Source: a bacterium (GTDB lineage Bacteria; DYJV01; JALVYZ01). From it: DNA of 16,760 bases. The notes beneath the pieces were generated by a model, which saw only the letters and a list, made by a program, of their open reading frames with translations, made no database searches and was not told the origin of the DNA. Positions 7,552 through 15,014 of this stretch are shown piece by piece. The DNA lies in NCBI GenBank assembly GCA_027037705.1, contig JALVYZ010000006.1, forward strand, positions 1 to 16,760, written 5' to 3'. Made by a program: the position numbers and the translations under genes. Position 1 is the stretch's first letter. Each line of letters starts with the position of its first letter.

Positions 7552-8442
7552 ATGCCAGATATTATTGACCTTAAATTATTAATTAGTTTTTGTAAATTAG
7601 TTGAAGCAAAAAGTTTTTCTGAAGCTGCAAGAGCCCTTTATATTACACAACCGGCACTAAGTACTCATATTAATAAATTAGAAAAATACCTTGGGGTTCA
7701 GCTTGTATATAGGAGTACCAAGGAGATAGAATTAACTTATGCTGGAAAGATTTTTTATAAAAAAGCTAAGAAAATAATTAAAGAATTTAATGATGCAAAA
7801 TCTACAATTGATGAAATAAAAGGCCTTAAAAGAGGGATTATTGATATTGGGGCAAGTACTCTACCTGGTGAATATATTTTACCTAATATTATTAAAAATT
7901 TTTATTCAAAATTTCCTGAAATAAAAATAAATCTTCATATAAAAGATTCATTTACAATTATTGATGAAGTTAATTATGGTAATTACGATTTTGGAATCGT
8001 AGGTTCACAAGAGAGTGTTACTCAATTAGATTTTAAAGAGATTTTAAGTGATAAAATTATTTTAGTTGGTTTAAATAAAAAAAATGTTCCTGATGAGATT
8101 ACATTCCCAGAATTAAAAAAATTAAATATAATCGCAAGAGAAAGAGGTTCTGGTACTTTTTATTCTGTTTTGAAAAAGATAAAAATTTCAGAAGATATTA
8201 TTAAGATAACAGCAGGAAGTCTTGAAGCAATAAAAAATTTAATTAAAAGTGGAGTGGGAGTAAGCTTTGTAAGTATTTTTTCAGTAAAAGAAGAACTTGA
8301 GAATAACGTTTTTAAAGTTATAAATATTAGAGACATAACTCCTATTAATAGAGAATTTTATTTTGTAAAAAGAAAAAATTATAAATTATCCCCTTCTGCT
8401 GAAAAATTTTATGAAATAATGTTGAAATTTCTAAAAAATTAG
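7552..8442 (+). CDS. LysR-family transcriptional regulator, CysL-like
   Basis: The N-terminal winged helix-turn-helix is at residues 5-65, with [25 protein letters not shown]-type recognition helix spacing. It is followed by a linker helix and a periplasmic-binding-protein-like effector domain from about residue 93 ([15 protein letters not shown]), whose opening strongly recalls the CysL/CbbR-like subgroup. Length (296 residues) is normal. The effector is unknown. LysR proteins usually activate a neighbouring or divergent gene, here hfq (divergent, 95-base gap) or hisI (32 bases downstream, same strand). No convincing ribosome site precedes ATG 7552, in contrast to nearly every other gene in the window. 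Confidence 0.92.
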   Translation: MPDIIDLKLLISFCKLVEAKSFSEAARALYITQPALSTHINKLEKYLGVQLVYRSTKEIELTYAGKIFYKKAKKIIKEFNDAKSTIDEIKGLKRGIIDIGASTLPGEYILPNIIKNFYSKFPEIKINLHIKDSFTIIDEVNYGNYDFGIVGSQESVTQLDFKEILSDKIILVGLNKKNVPDEITFPELKKLNIIARERGSGTFYSVLKKIKISEDIIKITAGSLEAIKNLIKSGVGVSFVSIFSVKEELENNVFKVINIRDITPINREFYFVKRKNYKLSPSAEKFYEIMLKFLKN

Positions 8443-8474
8443 TATATGTCACACCACATTTAGGAGGAAAAGTA

Positions 8475-8858
8475 ATGGTAGAAATGGACTTTTCAAAAAA
8501 TAATGGATTAATAACAGCAATTGCTCAGGACTGGAAAACAGGTGAAGTTTTAATGGTTGCATATATGAATAAAGAAGCATTTGAGGAAACAGTAAAAACT
8601 AAAAGAGCATGTTACTGGAGTCGTTCAAGGCAAAAATTATGGAGAAAAGGTGAAGAATCTGGAAACATTCAGGAAGTTAAAGAAATCTTAATAGATTGTG
8701 ATAATGATGCAGTAGTTTTAAAGGTTAATCAAATTGGTGGAGCAGCTTGCCACACTGGATACAATTCTTGTTTTTATAGAAAACTTGATGAAAACGGTGA
8801 TGCATATATTTTTAAAAAGGAAAAGATTTTTGACCCAGAAGAGGTGTATAAAAAATAG
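8475..8858 (+). CDS. hisI: Phosphoribosyl-AMP cyclohydrolase (histidine synthesis)
   Basis: HisI opens the adenine ring of phosphoribosyl-AMP, the third step of histidine synthesis, using zinc and magnesium. The 127-residue protein is the single-domain form, without the HisE pyrophosphohydrolase fusion. Motifs are VLMVAYMN (26-33), [18 protein letters not shown] (47-64), the metal-binding DCDNDA (75-80) and [10 protein letters not shown] (91-100), which supplies zinc-binding cysteines. ATG 8475 follows TAGGAGG. hisG lies downstream after a repeat-rich gap. Other histidine genes are not in the window. Confidence 0.96.
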   Translation: MVEMDFSKNNGLITAIAQDWKTGEVLMVAYMNKEAFEETVKTKRACYWSRSRQKLWRKGEESGNIQEVKEILIDCDNDAVVLKVNQIGGAACHTGYNSCFYRKLDENGDAYIFKKEKIFDPEEVYKK

Positions 8859-8876
8859 GTTGAAGGTTTTTTATAT

Positions 8877-9068
8877 GTTAGTTGAGGTTAGTTGATGTTA
8901 GTGAAAAGAATTTAAAAGACTAAAGATAGAAGGTAGTAGATGCGTAAAAGTGGTTATGCGAAAATGCGAAAAAACAAAATTGAAAAATTTATTCATAATC
9001 GCATAAACGCATATATGCATATATAATTATAAAATTAATCACTAAATACGAACAACGAATCACGAATA
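8877..9068. repeat. Nested short-repeat spacer between hisI and hisG
   Basis: The hisI-hisG gap is made of short repeated words. GTTAGTTGAG/GTTAGTTGAT/GTTAGTGA occur in tandem at 8877-8904. ATGCG words recur at 8940-8944, 8956-8960 and 8964-8968. Their inverted forms CGCAT occur at 9000-9004 and 9008-9012, and TCACTAA at 9039-9045 is the inverse of the TTAGTGA at 8898-8904. ACGAA words end it at 9049-9065. The result is an outer and an inner imperfect inverted repeat, ending next to the hisG ribosome site. I infer a folded leader or a degenerate repeat insertion. Confidence 0.5.
8940..9026 (+). CDS. Possible 28-residue leader peptide ahead of hisG
   Basis: ATG 8940 has AGAAGG (8928-8933) six bases upstream and runs 28 codons to TAA at 9024-9026. 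The peptide is basic, with repeated Met-Arg-Lys and two histidines, at residues 19 and 27. It lies on the inner inverted repeat of the spacer. It has no histidine run like classic his attenuators. It may be a chance frame in repeat sequence. Confidence 0.2.
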   Translation: MRKSGYAKMRKNKIEKFIHNRINAYMHI

Positions 9069-9084
9069 AAAAAAGGAGTAAACA

Positions 9085-9951
9085 ATGAAATTAAAATTAG
9101 GTATTCCAAAAGGTTCATTACAACAATCAACAATAGATTTGTTTTACAATGCTGGATATAAAATTACTGTTAGTTCAAGATCATATTTCCCTTCAATTGA
9201 CGATGATGAAATTGAATGTATGTTAATCAGAGCTCAGGAAATGGCAAGATATGTTGAATCAGGAGTTTTAGATGCAGGAATTACAGGTCATGACTGGGTT
9301 GTTGAAAATGATGCTGATGTAATTGAATTAAAGGAGCTTCAGTATGCAAAAGCCACTTTAAATGTTGTTAGATGGGTTCTTGCTGTCCCTGAAGACTCCC
9401 CAATTCAAAGTGTAAAAGATTTAGAGGGAAAAACAATTTCAACAGAAGTTGTAAATATAACAAAGAAATATCTTGAAAAACATGGAGTAAACGCTAAAGT
9501 TGAGTTTTCTTATGGTGCAACAGAAGTCAAAGTTCCACACCTTGCTGATGCAATTGTTGAAATAACTGAAACAGGTTCATCTTTAAGAGCAAATAAATTA
9601 AGAATAATTGATACAGTTCTTGAGACAACAACTATGTTTATTGTAAATAAAGAAGCTTATAAAGATGAATGGAAGAAAAAAAAGATTGAAAGATTGCTGG
9701 TAATGCTTGAAGGAGCACTTAATGCAAAAACAAGAGTTGGACTAATGATGAATGCTCCAAAAGACAATCTCGATAAAATTTTAAAACTTTTTCCAGATAA
9801 ACTTCCTACAATTTCTCAACTTGCTGATGAAAATTGGGTTGATATTCTTGTTATATTTAAAAAAGAGAGGGTTAGGGAATTAATACCAAAACTTAAAGAA
9901 CTTGGTGTAAATTCAATTGTGGAATTTCCATTAAATAAATTTATAGAATAA
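9085..9951 (+). CDS. hisG: ATP phosphoribosyltransferase, long form
   Basis: HisG joins ATP and phosphoribosyl pyrophosphate, the first and feedback-controlled step of histidine synthesis. The 288-residue length marks the long, self-contained form: a periplasmic-binding-protein-like catalytic part to about residue 210, then an ACT-like regulatory domain that senses histidine, so no HisZ partner is needed. The N-terminal LGIPKGSL and the phosphoribosyl pyrophosphate loop [13 protein letters not shown] (about 157-169) are intact. ATG 9085 has AAAGGAG upstream at normal spacing. A hairpin terminator follows. hisI lies upstream on the same strand, 226 bases away. Confidence 0.96.
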   Translation: MKLKLGIPKGSLQQSTIDLFYNAGYKITVSSRSYFPSIDDDEIECMLIRAQEMARYVESGVLDAGITGHDWVVENDADVIELKELQYAKATLNVVRWVLAVPEDSPIQSVKDLEGKTISTEVVNITKKYLEKHGVNAKVEFSYGATEVKVPHLADAIVEITETGSSLRANKLRIIDTVLETTTMFIVNKEAYKDEWKKKKIERLLVMLEGALNAKTRVGLMMNAPKDNLDKILKLFPDKLPTISQLADENWVDILVIFKKERVRELIPKLKELGVNSIVEFPLNKFIE

Positions 9952-9954
9952 AAA

Positions 9955-9976
9955 AGGGGCGAATGCCCCTATATTT
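9955..9976. terminator. Two-way terminator between hisG and the thiolase gene
   Basis: AGGGGC (9955-9960), loop GAAT, and GCCCCT (9965-9970) form a GC-rich 6-bp stem between the convergent hisG and thiolase stops. On the minus strand a run of six T follows, a strong intrinsic terminator for the thiolase operon. On the plus strand ATATTT follows, a weaker one for hisG. Confidence 0.8.
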
Positions 9977-11167
9977 CTAACTTACTTTAACTATTAAAGC
10001 AGCTCCTGTATCACCTGCAGCACAGCCTGTAAACAATCCATATCCACCACCTAATAATACAAGTTCTTCAATCATTTCAATTATTAATCTTCCAGCAGTT
10101 GGTCCCTGTGGATGCCCAAATATAAGTGAAGAACCATAATTGTTCATTTTTTCTACAGGTACATTAAAGTGTTTAGAAAAGTATATATCATTAACTGCAA
10201 AAGGATTATGAGTTTTAATAACTTTAATATCATTTATAGAAAGATTTGCATTTTTCAAAGCCATTTCAGCAGCTGGAACTGGAGCTTTTGCCATTGCTCC
10301 TTTTTCAACTCTTGAAAATCCATATGAAAGAATCTGAATTTTTATATTTTTATCTTCACTTAATTCGTTAGCTTTTTCTTCTGTGGTTACAATTATTGCA
10401 CAATTACCATCTGCTGGATGTGTTTGAGCTCCAAATGAATGAACTCCATTTGGGAGAACAGGTTTAAGTTTTGCAAGCCCTTCTTTTGTAGATGGAATAA
10501 TTCCCTGATCTTCTTCTATCACTTTAACCTCTTTTTTACTTATCCTAACTTCAAGTGGAAAGAAGTATCTTTTTTGAAATTCTCTGTCATTTTTTAAAGC
10601 ATCAACATATTGATTATATCTTATTAATGCAACTTCATCGCAATCTTCTTTTGTAGCTCCAATTTCTTTTGCAACTTTCTCAGCTGTTTCTATCATTGCA
10701 TTTTTAGCAAATGGATCGTGGTTAAAATTGTCCATTAGCCAATTTTCATGAATAACTTCTCCACCAGGTCCCAATGGATTTGGCCAGACTATGTGAGGAC
10801 CATTTGAACATCTGTCAGTCATTAAATTAAAAACATTATTCATCTGGCCTGTTTCAAGTGAAACTGCTGAATAATATAAACATGTGGTTGAAGTTGAGCA
10901 AGCTTGACTTACATTGCAACCAGGCATATGTTCAGCACCAATTAATGCTGCAGCCCAGGGTGCTCCGTAAAAAGCCTGTTTTTGATGAATTGTAAAACCA
11001 AGATAAAGATAGTCAAACTGTTTGGGATCAATTCCTTTTTTTTCAAGCCATTTCTTAGCAGTTGATGCACCAAAAACTATTGAATGTTCATTTTGAAGAT
11101 CCATCTGCCATTTGCAAAATGGTGAAGAGTAATACCCTTTGTATGGAATATACGCTTTTGTAAACAT
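9977..11167 (-). CDS. Thiolase-family protein (acetyl-CoA acyltransferase), divergent
   Basis: Thiolases cleave 3-ketoacyl-CoA with CoA or condense acetyl-CoA. This 396-residue protein has the usual length and places its reactive residues normally: nucleophile C90 (SQACSTST), H352 in GHPQGPTAGR, and the C-terminal C382. The surroundings differ from FadA/AtoB: the NEAF box is HNPFAVND (320-327), and the last motif is GCAAGDTGAA rather than CxGGG. It belongs to a divergent branch often annotated only as thiolase family. The start ATG 11167-11165 has AAGGAGGAG upstream. It is second in a minus-strand pair after an acyl-CoA synthetase, separated by a heptamer hairpin element. Fatty-acid beta-oxidation or a related acyl-CoA route is the likely setting. 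Confidence 0.85.
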   Translation of the reverse strand: MFTKAYIPYKGYYSSPFCKWQMDLQNEHSIVFGASTAKKWLEKKGIDPKQFDYLYLGFTIHQKQAFYGAPWAAALIGAEHMPGCNVSQACSTSTTCLYYSAVSLETGQMNNVFNLMTDRCSNGPHIVWPNPLGPGGEVIHENWLMDNFNHDPFAKNAMIETAEKVAKEIGATKEDCDEVALIRYNQYVDALKNDREFQKRYFFPLEVRISKKEVKVIEEDQGIIPSTKEGLAKLKPVLPNGVHSFGAQTHPADGNCAIIVTTEEKANELSEDKNIKIQILSYGFSRVEKGAMAKAPVPAAEMALKNANLSINDIKVIKTHNPFAVNDIYFSKHFNVPVEKMNNYGSSLIFGHPQGPTAGRLIIEMIEELVLLGGGYGLFTGCAAGDTGAALIVKVS

Positions 11168-11189
11168 TAATTTCTCCTCCTTTTATTTT

Positions 11190-11258
11190 AGTCGGGAGTC
11201 GGGAGACTGGAGTCAGGAGCTTTTATTTCTCCGCACTCCAGACTCCATACTCCGCACT
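11190..11258 (-). repeat. Intercistronic heptamer hairpin element, copy A
   Basis: Read on the minus strand, the left arm is four GTNNGGA heptamers (NN = GC, AT, CT, GC), the loop is AAATAAAAG, and the right arm is four inverse units ending CCCGACT. By hand, 23 of 30 positions pair. Mismatches fall at the NN pairs of heptamers 1, 2 and 4 and at the second base of heptamer 3. It lies five bases after the acyl-CoA synthetase stop and ends just before the AAGGAGG of the thiolase gene. It matches copies B (14925-14993) and C (15877-15946). Confidence 0.9.
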
Positions 11259-11263
11259 ATAAT

Positions 11264-12844
11264 CTATTTAAAATCCGACCAAGAACCAAATCTTTCTCTT
11301 AATTTTCTATGTAAATTTTTTCCAGTTGCAGTTCTTGGCATTTCTTCATCAGGGATAAAATGTACTTTTTTAGGAATTTTGTATCCTGCAATTTTGCCTC
11401 TACAGAATTGTCTAATTTCTTGAGCAAGTTCTTCTGTAGGTTCGATACCATCATGGAGAACAACAATTGCCGTAACAGCTTCTCCCCATTTTTCATCCGG
11501 AATTCCAATTACAGCCACATCTTTAACAGCAGGATGTTCTCCTACTACTTTTTCTACTTCTGATGGATATACATTTTCTCCACCTGTAATAATCATATTT
11601 TTCTTTCTATCAACTAAAACATAATAGCCATCTTCATCTTTGTAAGCCATATCTCCAGCGCTAAACCATTCGCCATGAAAAGCTTCTTTTGTAGTATCTG
11701 GTAATTTCCAATATTCTTTAAATAACATTGGACCACGAGAATAGAGTTCTCCAACTTCTCCTTGAGGCACTTCATTCCCTTCTTCATCCAGTAATTTTAT
11801 TCTATCTGTTCCAATAACTTCCCTACCAATTGATCCTAATTTTTTTAATTGATCTTCAGGTCTCAATAATGTAACAAGACCTGCCTCTGTAGAGCCATAA
11901 GCTTCAAAAAGTTCTGAATTTTTAAAATATTCTAAAATTCCAAGTTTTGTATCTTTTCTTGCAGGAGCAGAAGAACATAATAATTTTCTAATGCAGCTTA
12001 CATCATATTTATTTTTAACTTCATCTGGTAATGCTAAAATCATAATATAGTGAGTTGGAACAAGAGATGTAAAGGTTATTCTTTCTTCAGAAATTGTTTT
12101 TAATAAATGTTCAGGATCAAAACTCTTTCTATTATAAACACAAACACCACCATATGTGTAGGTGAATACAAATGAATAAAAAATTGAATTAATGTGGCAC
12201 ATAGGCATTACAAGAAGACCTATGTCATCTCTATTAAAACCAAACTCTGCAATGTTTATTAGATAAAAAGCAGTGAAACTTTCATGAGTCCTCACAACTC
12301 CTTTTGGTTTTCCAGTTGTTCCACTTGTATACATAATAACCCAAACATCTTCTGGTAAAACCTTTACATCTGGTTCTTCAGGGGAACCATCTTTTATAAT
12401 TTTTTCGTAGCTTAAAAAGCTGTCAGGAATATTATCATCACCAAAATAGATAAAGTTTTTACTGAGTTCAGGATTTAATTTGTCTCTAATAGAATTAGCT
12501 CCTTCAGCAAATTCTTTTTGAATAATAAAAGCTTTTGCTTCTGAATTTTGTAAAATATATTCATATTCAGCTGGTGGCATTCTAAACATAATAGGAACAG
12601 CAATTAACCCAGCTTTTGCACATGCCCCATAAATTTCCATCCATTCTACACAATTGTAAGCAATTATTGCAATTTTATCTCCTTTCTTCAACCCAAGATC
12701 AAGCAATCCGTTTGCAAGCTTGCAACATCTTTCATTCCATTCTTTGAAAGTCATACTTCTTGATAAGTCTTTAGCTCCCATTTTATCGGGATATAGATAT
12801 GCTGCCATTCTCAATACTTCTCCAACATGTAGCCATTTTGCCAT
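11264..12844 (-). CDS. AMP-dependent acyl-CoA synthetase (acyl-CoA ligase)
   Basis: The enzyme activates a carboxylic acid with ATP to an acyl-adenylate and then to acyl-CoA. It is full length (526 residues) with a complete set of adenylate-forming motifs: YTSGTTGKPKG (172-182), YGSTEAG (316-322), GEWFSAGD (391-398), DRKKNMIITGGENVYP (412-427), and the C-terminal catalytic lysine K509 in PRTATGK. The chain length of the acid cannot be told; medium- to long-chain fatty acids are plausible from the neighbours. The start ATG 12844-12842 has AAAAGGAGG upstream. It leads the minus-strand pair with the thiolase, and its leader contains a perfect palindrome that may be an operator. Confidence 0.94.
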   Translation of the reverse strand: MAKWLHVGEVLRMAAYLYPDKMGAKDLSRSMTFKEWNERCCKLANGLLDLGLKKGDKIAIIAYNCVEWMEIYGACAKAGLIAVPIMFRMPPAEYEYILQNSEAKAFIIQKEFAEGANSIRDKLNPELSKNFIYFGDDNIPDSFLSYEKIIKDGSPEEPDVKVLPEDVWVIMYTSGTTGKPKGVVRTHESFTAFYLINIAEFGFNRDDIGLLVMPMCHINSIFYSFVFTYTYGGVCVYNRKSFDPEHLLKTISEERITFTSLVPTHYIMILALPDEVKNKYDVSCIRKLLCSSAPARKDTKLGILEYFKNSELFEAYGSTEAGLVTLLRPEDQLKKLGSIGREVIGTDRIKLLDEEGNEVPQGEVGELYSRGPMLFKEYWKLPDTTKEAFHGEWFSAGDMAYKDEDGYYVLVDRKKNMIITGGENVYPSEVEKVVGEHPAVKDVAVIGIPDEKWGEAVTAIVVLHDGIEPTEELAQEIRQFCRGKIAGYKIPKKVHFIPDEEMPRTATGKNLHRKLRERFGSWSDFK

Positions 12845-12858
12845 TTAATTCCTCCTTT

Positions 12859-12876
12859 TGTATATTTTTTTATACA
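12859..12876. promoter_or_regulatory. Palindrome TGTATA-N6-TATACA, site 1 (candidate operator)
   Basis: TGTATATTTTTTTATACA is a perfect 6+6 inverted repeat with a six-base centre. It overlaps the inferred -10 box of the minus-strand acyl-CoA synthetase promoter and lies just above its ribosome site. An identical-arm copy lies 45 bases further on. The position suggests a repressor site. Confidence 0.6.
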
Positions 12877-12900
12877 TTGAATTTTAGTAATAAAAGTCAA
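12871..12900 (-). promoter_or_regulatory. Promoter of the minus-strand acyl-CoA synthetase/thiolase genes
   Basis: On the minus strand, TTGACT (12900-12895) is followed after 18 bases by TGTATA (12876-12871). Transcription would begin about 20 bases before the ATG, leaving room for the AAAAGGAGG ribosome site. The -10 match is moderate and overlaps palindrome site 1. Confidence 0.4.
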
Positions 12901-12903
12901 AAA

Positions 12904-12921
12904 TGTATATTAGATTATACA
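12904..12921. promoter_or_regulatory. Palindrome TGTATA-N6-TATACA, site 2 (candidate operator)
   Basis: TGTATATTAGATTATACA repeats both arms of site 1 exactly, with a different centre. A shorter palindrome, TGTATACA, lies close by at 12927-12934. Together they fill the middle of the divergent region between the two acyl-CoA operons. No regulator gene is visible in the window. Confidence 0.6.
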
Positions 12922-13076
12922 AAAAATGTATACAAATTATTTTCTACACTTAAAAAAAGAGATAAATTTTAAAACTTTCTTGAAATTTCTTAGTTTTAAG
13001 TTAAACAATATTAATGCCATAATTAAATGGCAAAATAATTGCAAGTGAAAATAAAAAATTGTTTTGGAGGATAAGT

Positions 13077-14048
13077 ATGGCTGAAAACAAACCAAAGTTA
13101 AAAATTGCAATTGTTGGAGCAGGTGCTCTTGGAGGAACATTTGGAGCATTATTAACAGATGCAGGCTTTGATGTTACACTTGTTGAAATTGACAAAAGAA
13201 GAGTTGATGCAATTAAAAAAAATGGAATTGTTTTACATATGCCAGATGGCACAATTAAAACTGTTAAAGTAAAAATTACAGATGATCCTAAAACTGTAGG
13301 GATTGTTGATATTGTACAAATTTCTGTTAAAGGATACCATACACATTCTGCTGCAAAAACTGCTTTACCAATGATTGGAGATAATACTTATGTGCTTTCT
13401 GTTCAAAATGGAATTGGAAATCTTGAAGTTATAGCAAATGTTGTTGGAAAAGAGAAGGTTATAGGAGGTGTTACAGCTCATAGTGCAATGCCAATATCTT
13501 ATCATGAGATAAAATATGCTGGTGGAATGGGTGGAATATGGATTGGGAGATATGATGGTAAAAAAGATAAAAGGCTCGAAGAGATAGCAAAAATTTTTAA
13601 TGAAGCTGGATTTACTACAGAAATAATTGAAGGGAATATTGAAGTTCCTATATGGAGAAAACTTCTTGCTAATGTCGCGTGTAATGCAGTTGCAGCGATT
13701 ACAGGATTTACTGGAAATCAATTATTGGGCTGTGAGCATACAAGGGAGCTAATAATTAAGTTAGCAGAAGAAACAGCAGAAGTTGCTAAAGCAAAAGGTC
13801 TGGAGTTTGATGAGTTAAATTATGCTGGTGCTTTTGTTTTAAAAGCATTGTCTGGAGTTAAAGATAATAAAATTTCAATGCTTCAGGATATTGAAGCTAA
13901 AAGAAGGACTGAAATTGATACATTGAATGGTGCCATAGTAAGAGAAGGGAAAAAATATGGAGTGCAAACACCATATAATGAGACAATTACATTGATTATA
14001 AAGTCTTTAGAGCAGAAAATTCTTTGGGAATTGAAGGGATTAATTTAA
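13077..14048 (+). CDS. panE: Ketopantoate reductase family protein (2-dehydropantoate 2-reductase)
   Basis: PanE reduces ketopantoate to pantoate with NADPH on the way to coenzyme A. The 323-residue protein has GAGALGG (14-20) for the cofactor, VQNGIGN (109-115), and family residues equivalent to the Escherichia coli enzyme: K195 and N199 in RKLLANVACN, and S267 and E279 in SMLQDIEAKRRTEIDTLNG, with the expected spacings of 4 and 12. So it looks active. ATG 13077 has TTGGAGG at 13064-13070 six bases upstream. It heads the plus-strand acyl-CoA series, divergent from an acyl-CoA synthetase. The setting leaves open another 2-oxo or 3-oxo acid substrate. A clear plus-strand promoter was not found. 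Confidence 0.85.
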   Translation: MAENKPKLKIAIVGAGALGGTFGALLTDAGFDVTLVEIDKRRVDAIKKNGIVLHMPDGTIKTVKVKITDDPKTVGIVDIVQISVKGYHTHSAAKTALPMIGDNTYVLSVQNGIGNLEVIANVVGKEKVIGGVTAHSAMPISYHEIKYAGGMGGIWIGRYDGKKDKRLEEIAKIFNEAGFTTEIIEGNIEVPIWRKLLANVACNAVAAITGFTGNQLLGCEHTRELIIKLAEETAEVAKAKGLEFDELNYAGAFVLKALSGVKDNKISMLQDIEAKRRTEIDTLNGAIVREGKKYGVQTPYNETITLIIKSLEQKILWELKGLI

Positions 14049-14054
14049 TTTTGA

Positions 14055-14083
14055 TTGACAAACAAAATTTGATTTCTTATGAG
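14055..14083 (+). promoter_or_regulatory. Possible internal promoter before the enoyl-CoA hydratase gene
   Basis: TTGACA (14055-14060) is followed after 17 bases by TATGAG (14078-14083). The -35 box is consensus and the -10 box matches four of six. It lies in the 64-base gap behind the reductase gene and could let the hydratase and later genes be expressed separately. Confidence 0.4.
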
Positions 14084-14112
14084 TTGGGAAGAAAAAATAA
14101 AGGAGGTTAATG

Positions 14113-14922
14113 ATGAGTTACAATTTTCTAAACATTGAAGTAGATGAAGGGGTTGGTATTATAAATTTAAACAGACCACCTGCAAATTCATTAAATGAAG
14201 AATTTACAGCAGAACTTGGAAAAGCTTTTGATGAGGTAAAAAATAATGATGAAATTAAAGTTGTAATATTAAAAAGCAACCTTCCAGGTTTCTTCATTGC
14301 TGGGGCAGATATTAAAATGTTTGCTCAAATGACTCCAGAGCAGGGGAAACAAGTATCAAAAGATCTACAAGAGGTTATTAATAAACTTGAAGATATGGAG
14401 AAAATTAGTATTGCTGTACTTAGTGGTTTTGCTCTTGGAGGAGGTTTAGAAGTAGCTCTTGGTTGTGACTTTAGATTTGCATGCAAGAAAGTAAAAATAA
14501 AGGATAAAGATAGAGATGTAATGATTGGGCTTCCAGAAACTAATCTTGGTTTATTACCTGGTGCAGGAGGGACTCAAAGATTATCAAGGGTAATAGGGCC
14601 AAAAAAAGCATTATTTTTTATTTCTCAAGGTGCTCAAATGACAGCTGAAGAAGCTTTTAGATTGGGAATTATTGAAAAATTATATGATACTGCAGATGAA
14701 CTTTTTGAAGAATCATTAAAATTTGCAAAAATGCTTGCTAAAAGAGCTGTAAAAGCTATTGGATATGCAAAATATGCAATTTATAAAGGATATAATAAAG
14801 ATATGCCTGAAGCATTAGCAATTGAATGTGAAATGTTTTATAAAGCTTTTCAAACTGAAGATTGTAAAGAAGGATTGAATGCATTTATTGAAAAAAGAAA
14901 ACCAGAATTTAAAGGAAAATAA
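14113..14922 (+). CDS. Enoyl-CoA hydratase (crotonase family)
   Basis: Adds water to trans-2-enoyl-CoA to give 3-hydroxyacyl-CoA. The 269-residue length is that of a single-domain crotonase. The oxyanion-hole segment IAGADIKMF (62-70) and both catalytic glutamates are present: E113 in GGGLEVALGCD and E142 in LPETNLGLLPGAGGTQRL, equivalent to Glu144 and Glu164 of rat liver hydratase. A short charged insertion (KIKDKDRD) precedes the second one. I choose ATG 14113 over 14110 because AGGAGG (14101-14106) is then six bases away. Hairpin element B and the dehydrogenase gene follow. The glutamate pair argues for hydratase rather than isomerase or decarboxylase activity. Confidence 0.92.
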   Translation: MSYNFLNIEVDEGVGIINLNRPPANSLNEEFTAELGKAFDEVKNNDEIKVVILKSNLPGFFIAGADIKMFAQMTPEQGKQVSKDLQEVINKLEDMEKISIAVLSGFALGGGLEVALGCDFRFACKKVKIKDKDRDVMIGLPETNLGLLPGAGGTQRLSRVIGPKKALFFISQGAQMTAEEAFRLGIIEKLYDTADELFEESLKFAKMLAKRAVKAIGYAKYAIYKGYNKDMPEALAIECEMFYKAFQTEDCKEGLNAFIEKRKPEFKGK

Positions 14923-14924
14923 AT

Positions 14925-14993
14925 AGTGCGGAGTGCGGAGTCTGGAGTACGGAGAAATAAAAACTCCTGACTCAAGTCTCCAGACTCCCGACT
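14925..14993 (+). repeat. Intercistronic heptamer hairpin element, copy B
   Basis: It begins two bases after the hydratase stop. The left arm has four GTNNGGA units (NN = GC, GC, CT, AC), the loop is AAATAAAAA, and the right arm is four inverse units ending CCCGACT. By hand, 22 of 30 positions pair, with mismatches at the same places as copies A and C plus one more. An A/T linker and TAGGAGG of the dehydrogenase gene follow at once. Confidence 0.9.
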
Positions 14994-15014
14994 AAAAATA
15001 TAGGAGGTAAAGTT

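Noticed and set aside
11139-11423. Plus-strand open frame over the heptamer element and the synthetase 3' end
   Set aside because: It is antisense to two firm genes and reads through the hairpin repeat; no family resemblance.
13001-13252. Minus-strand open frame ahead of and inside the ketopantoate-reductase gene
   Set aside because: It overlaps the confirmed coding start of panE on the other strand and resembles nothing known.
14925-14993. Hairpin elements as transcription terminators
   Set aside because: The right arm is followed by A-rich sequence, not a U-tract, in the direction of transcription, and the downstream genes appear to belong to the same operon.
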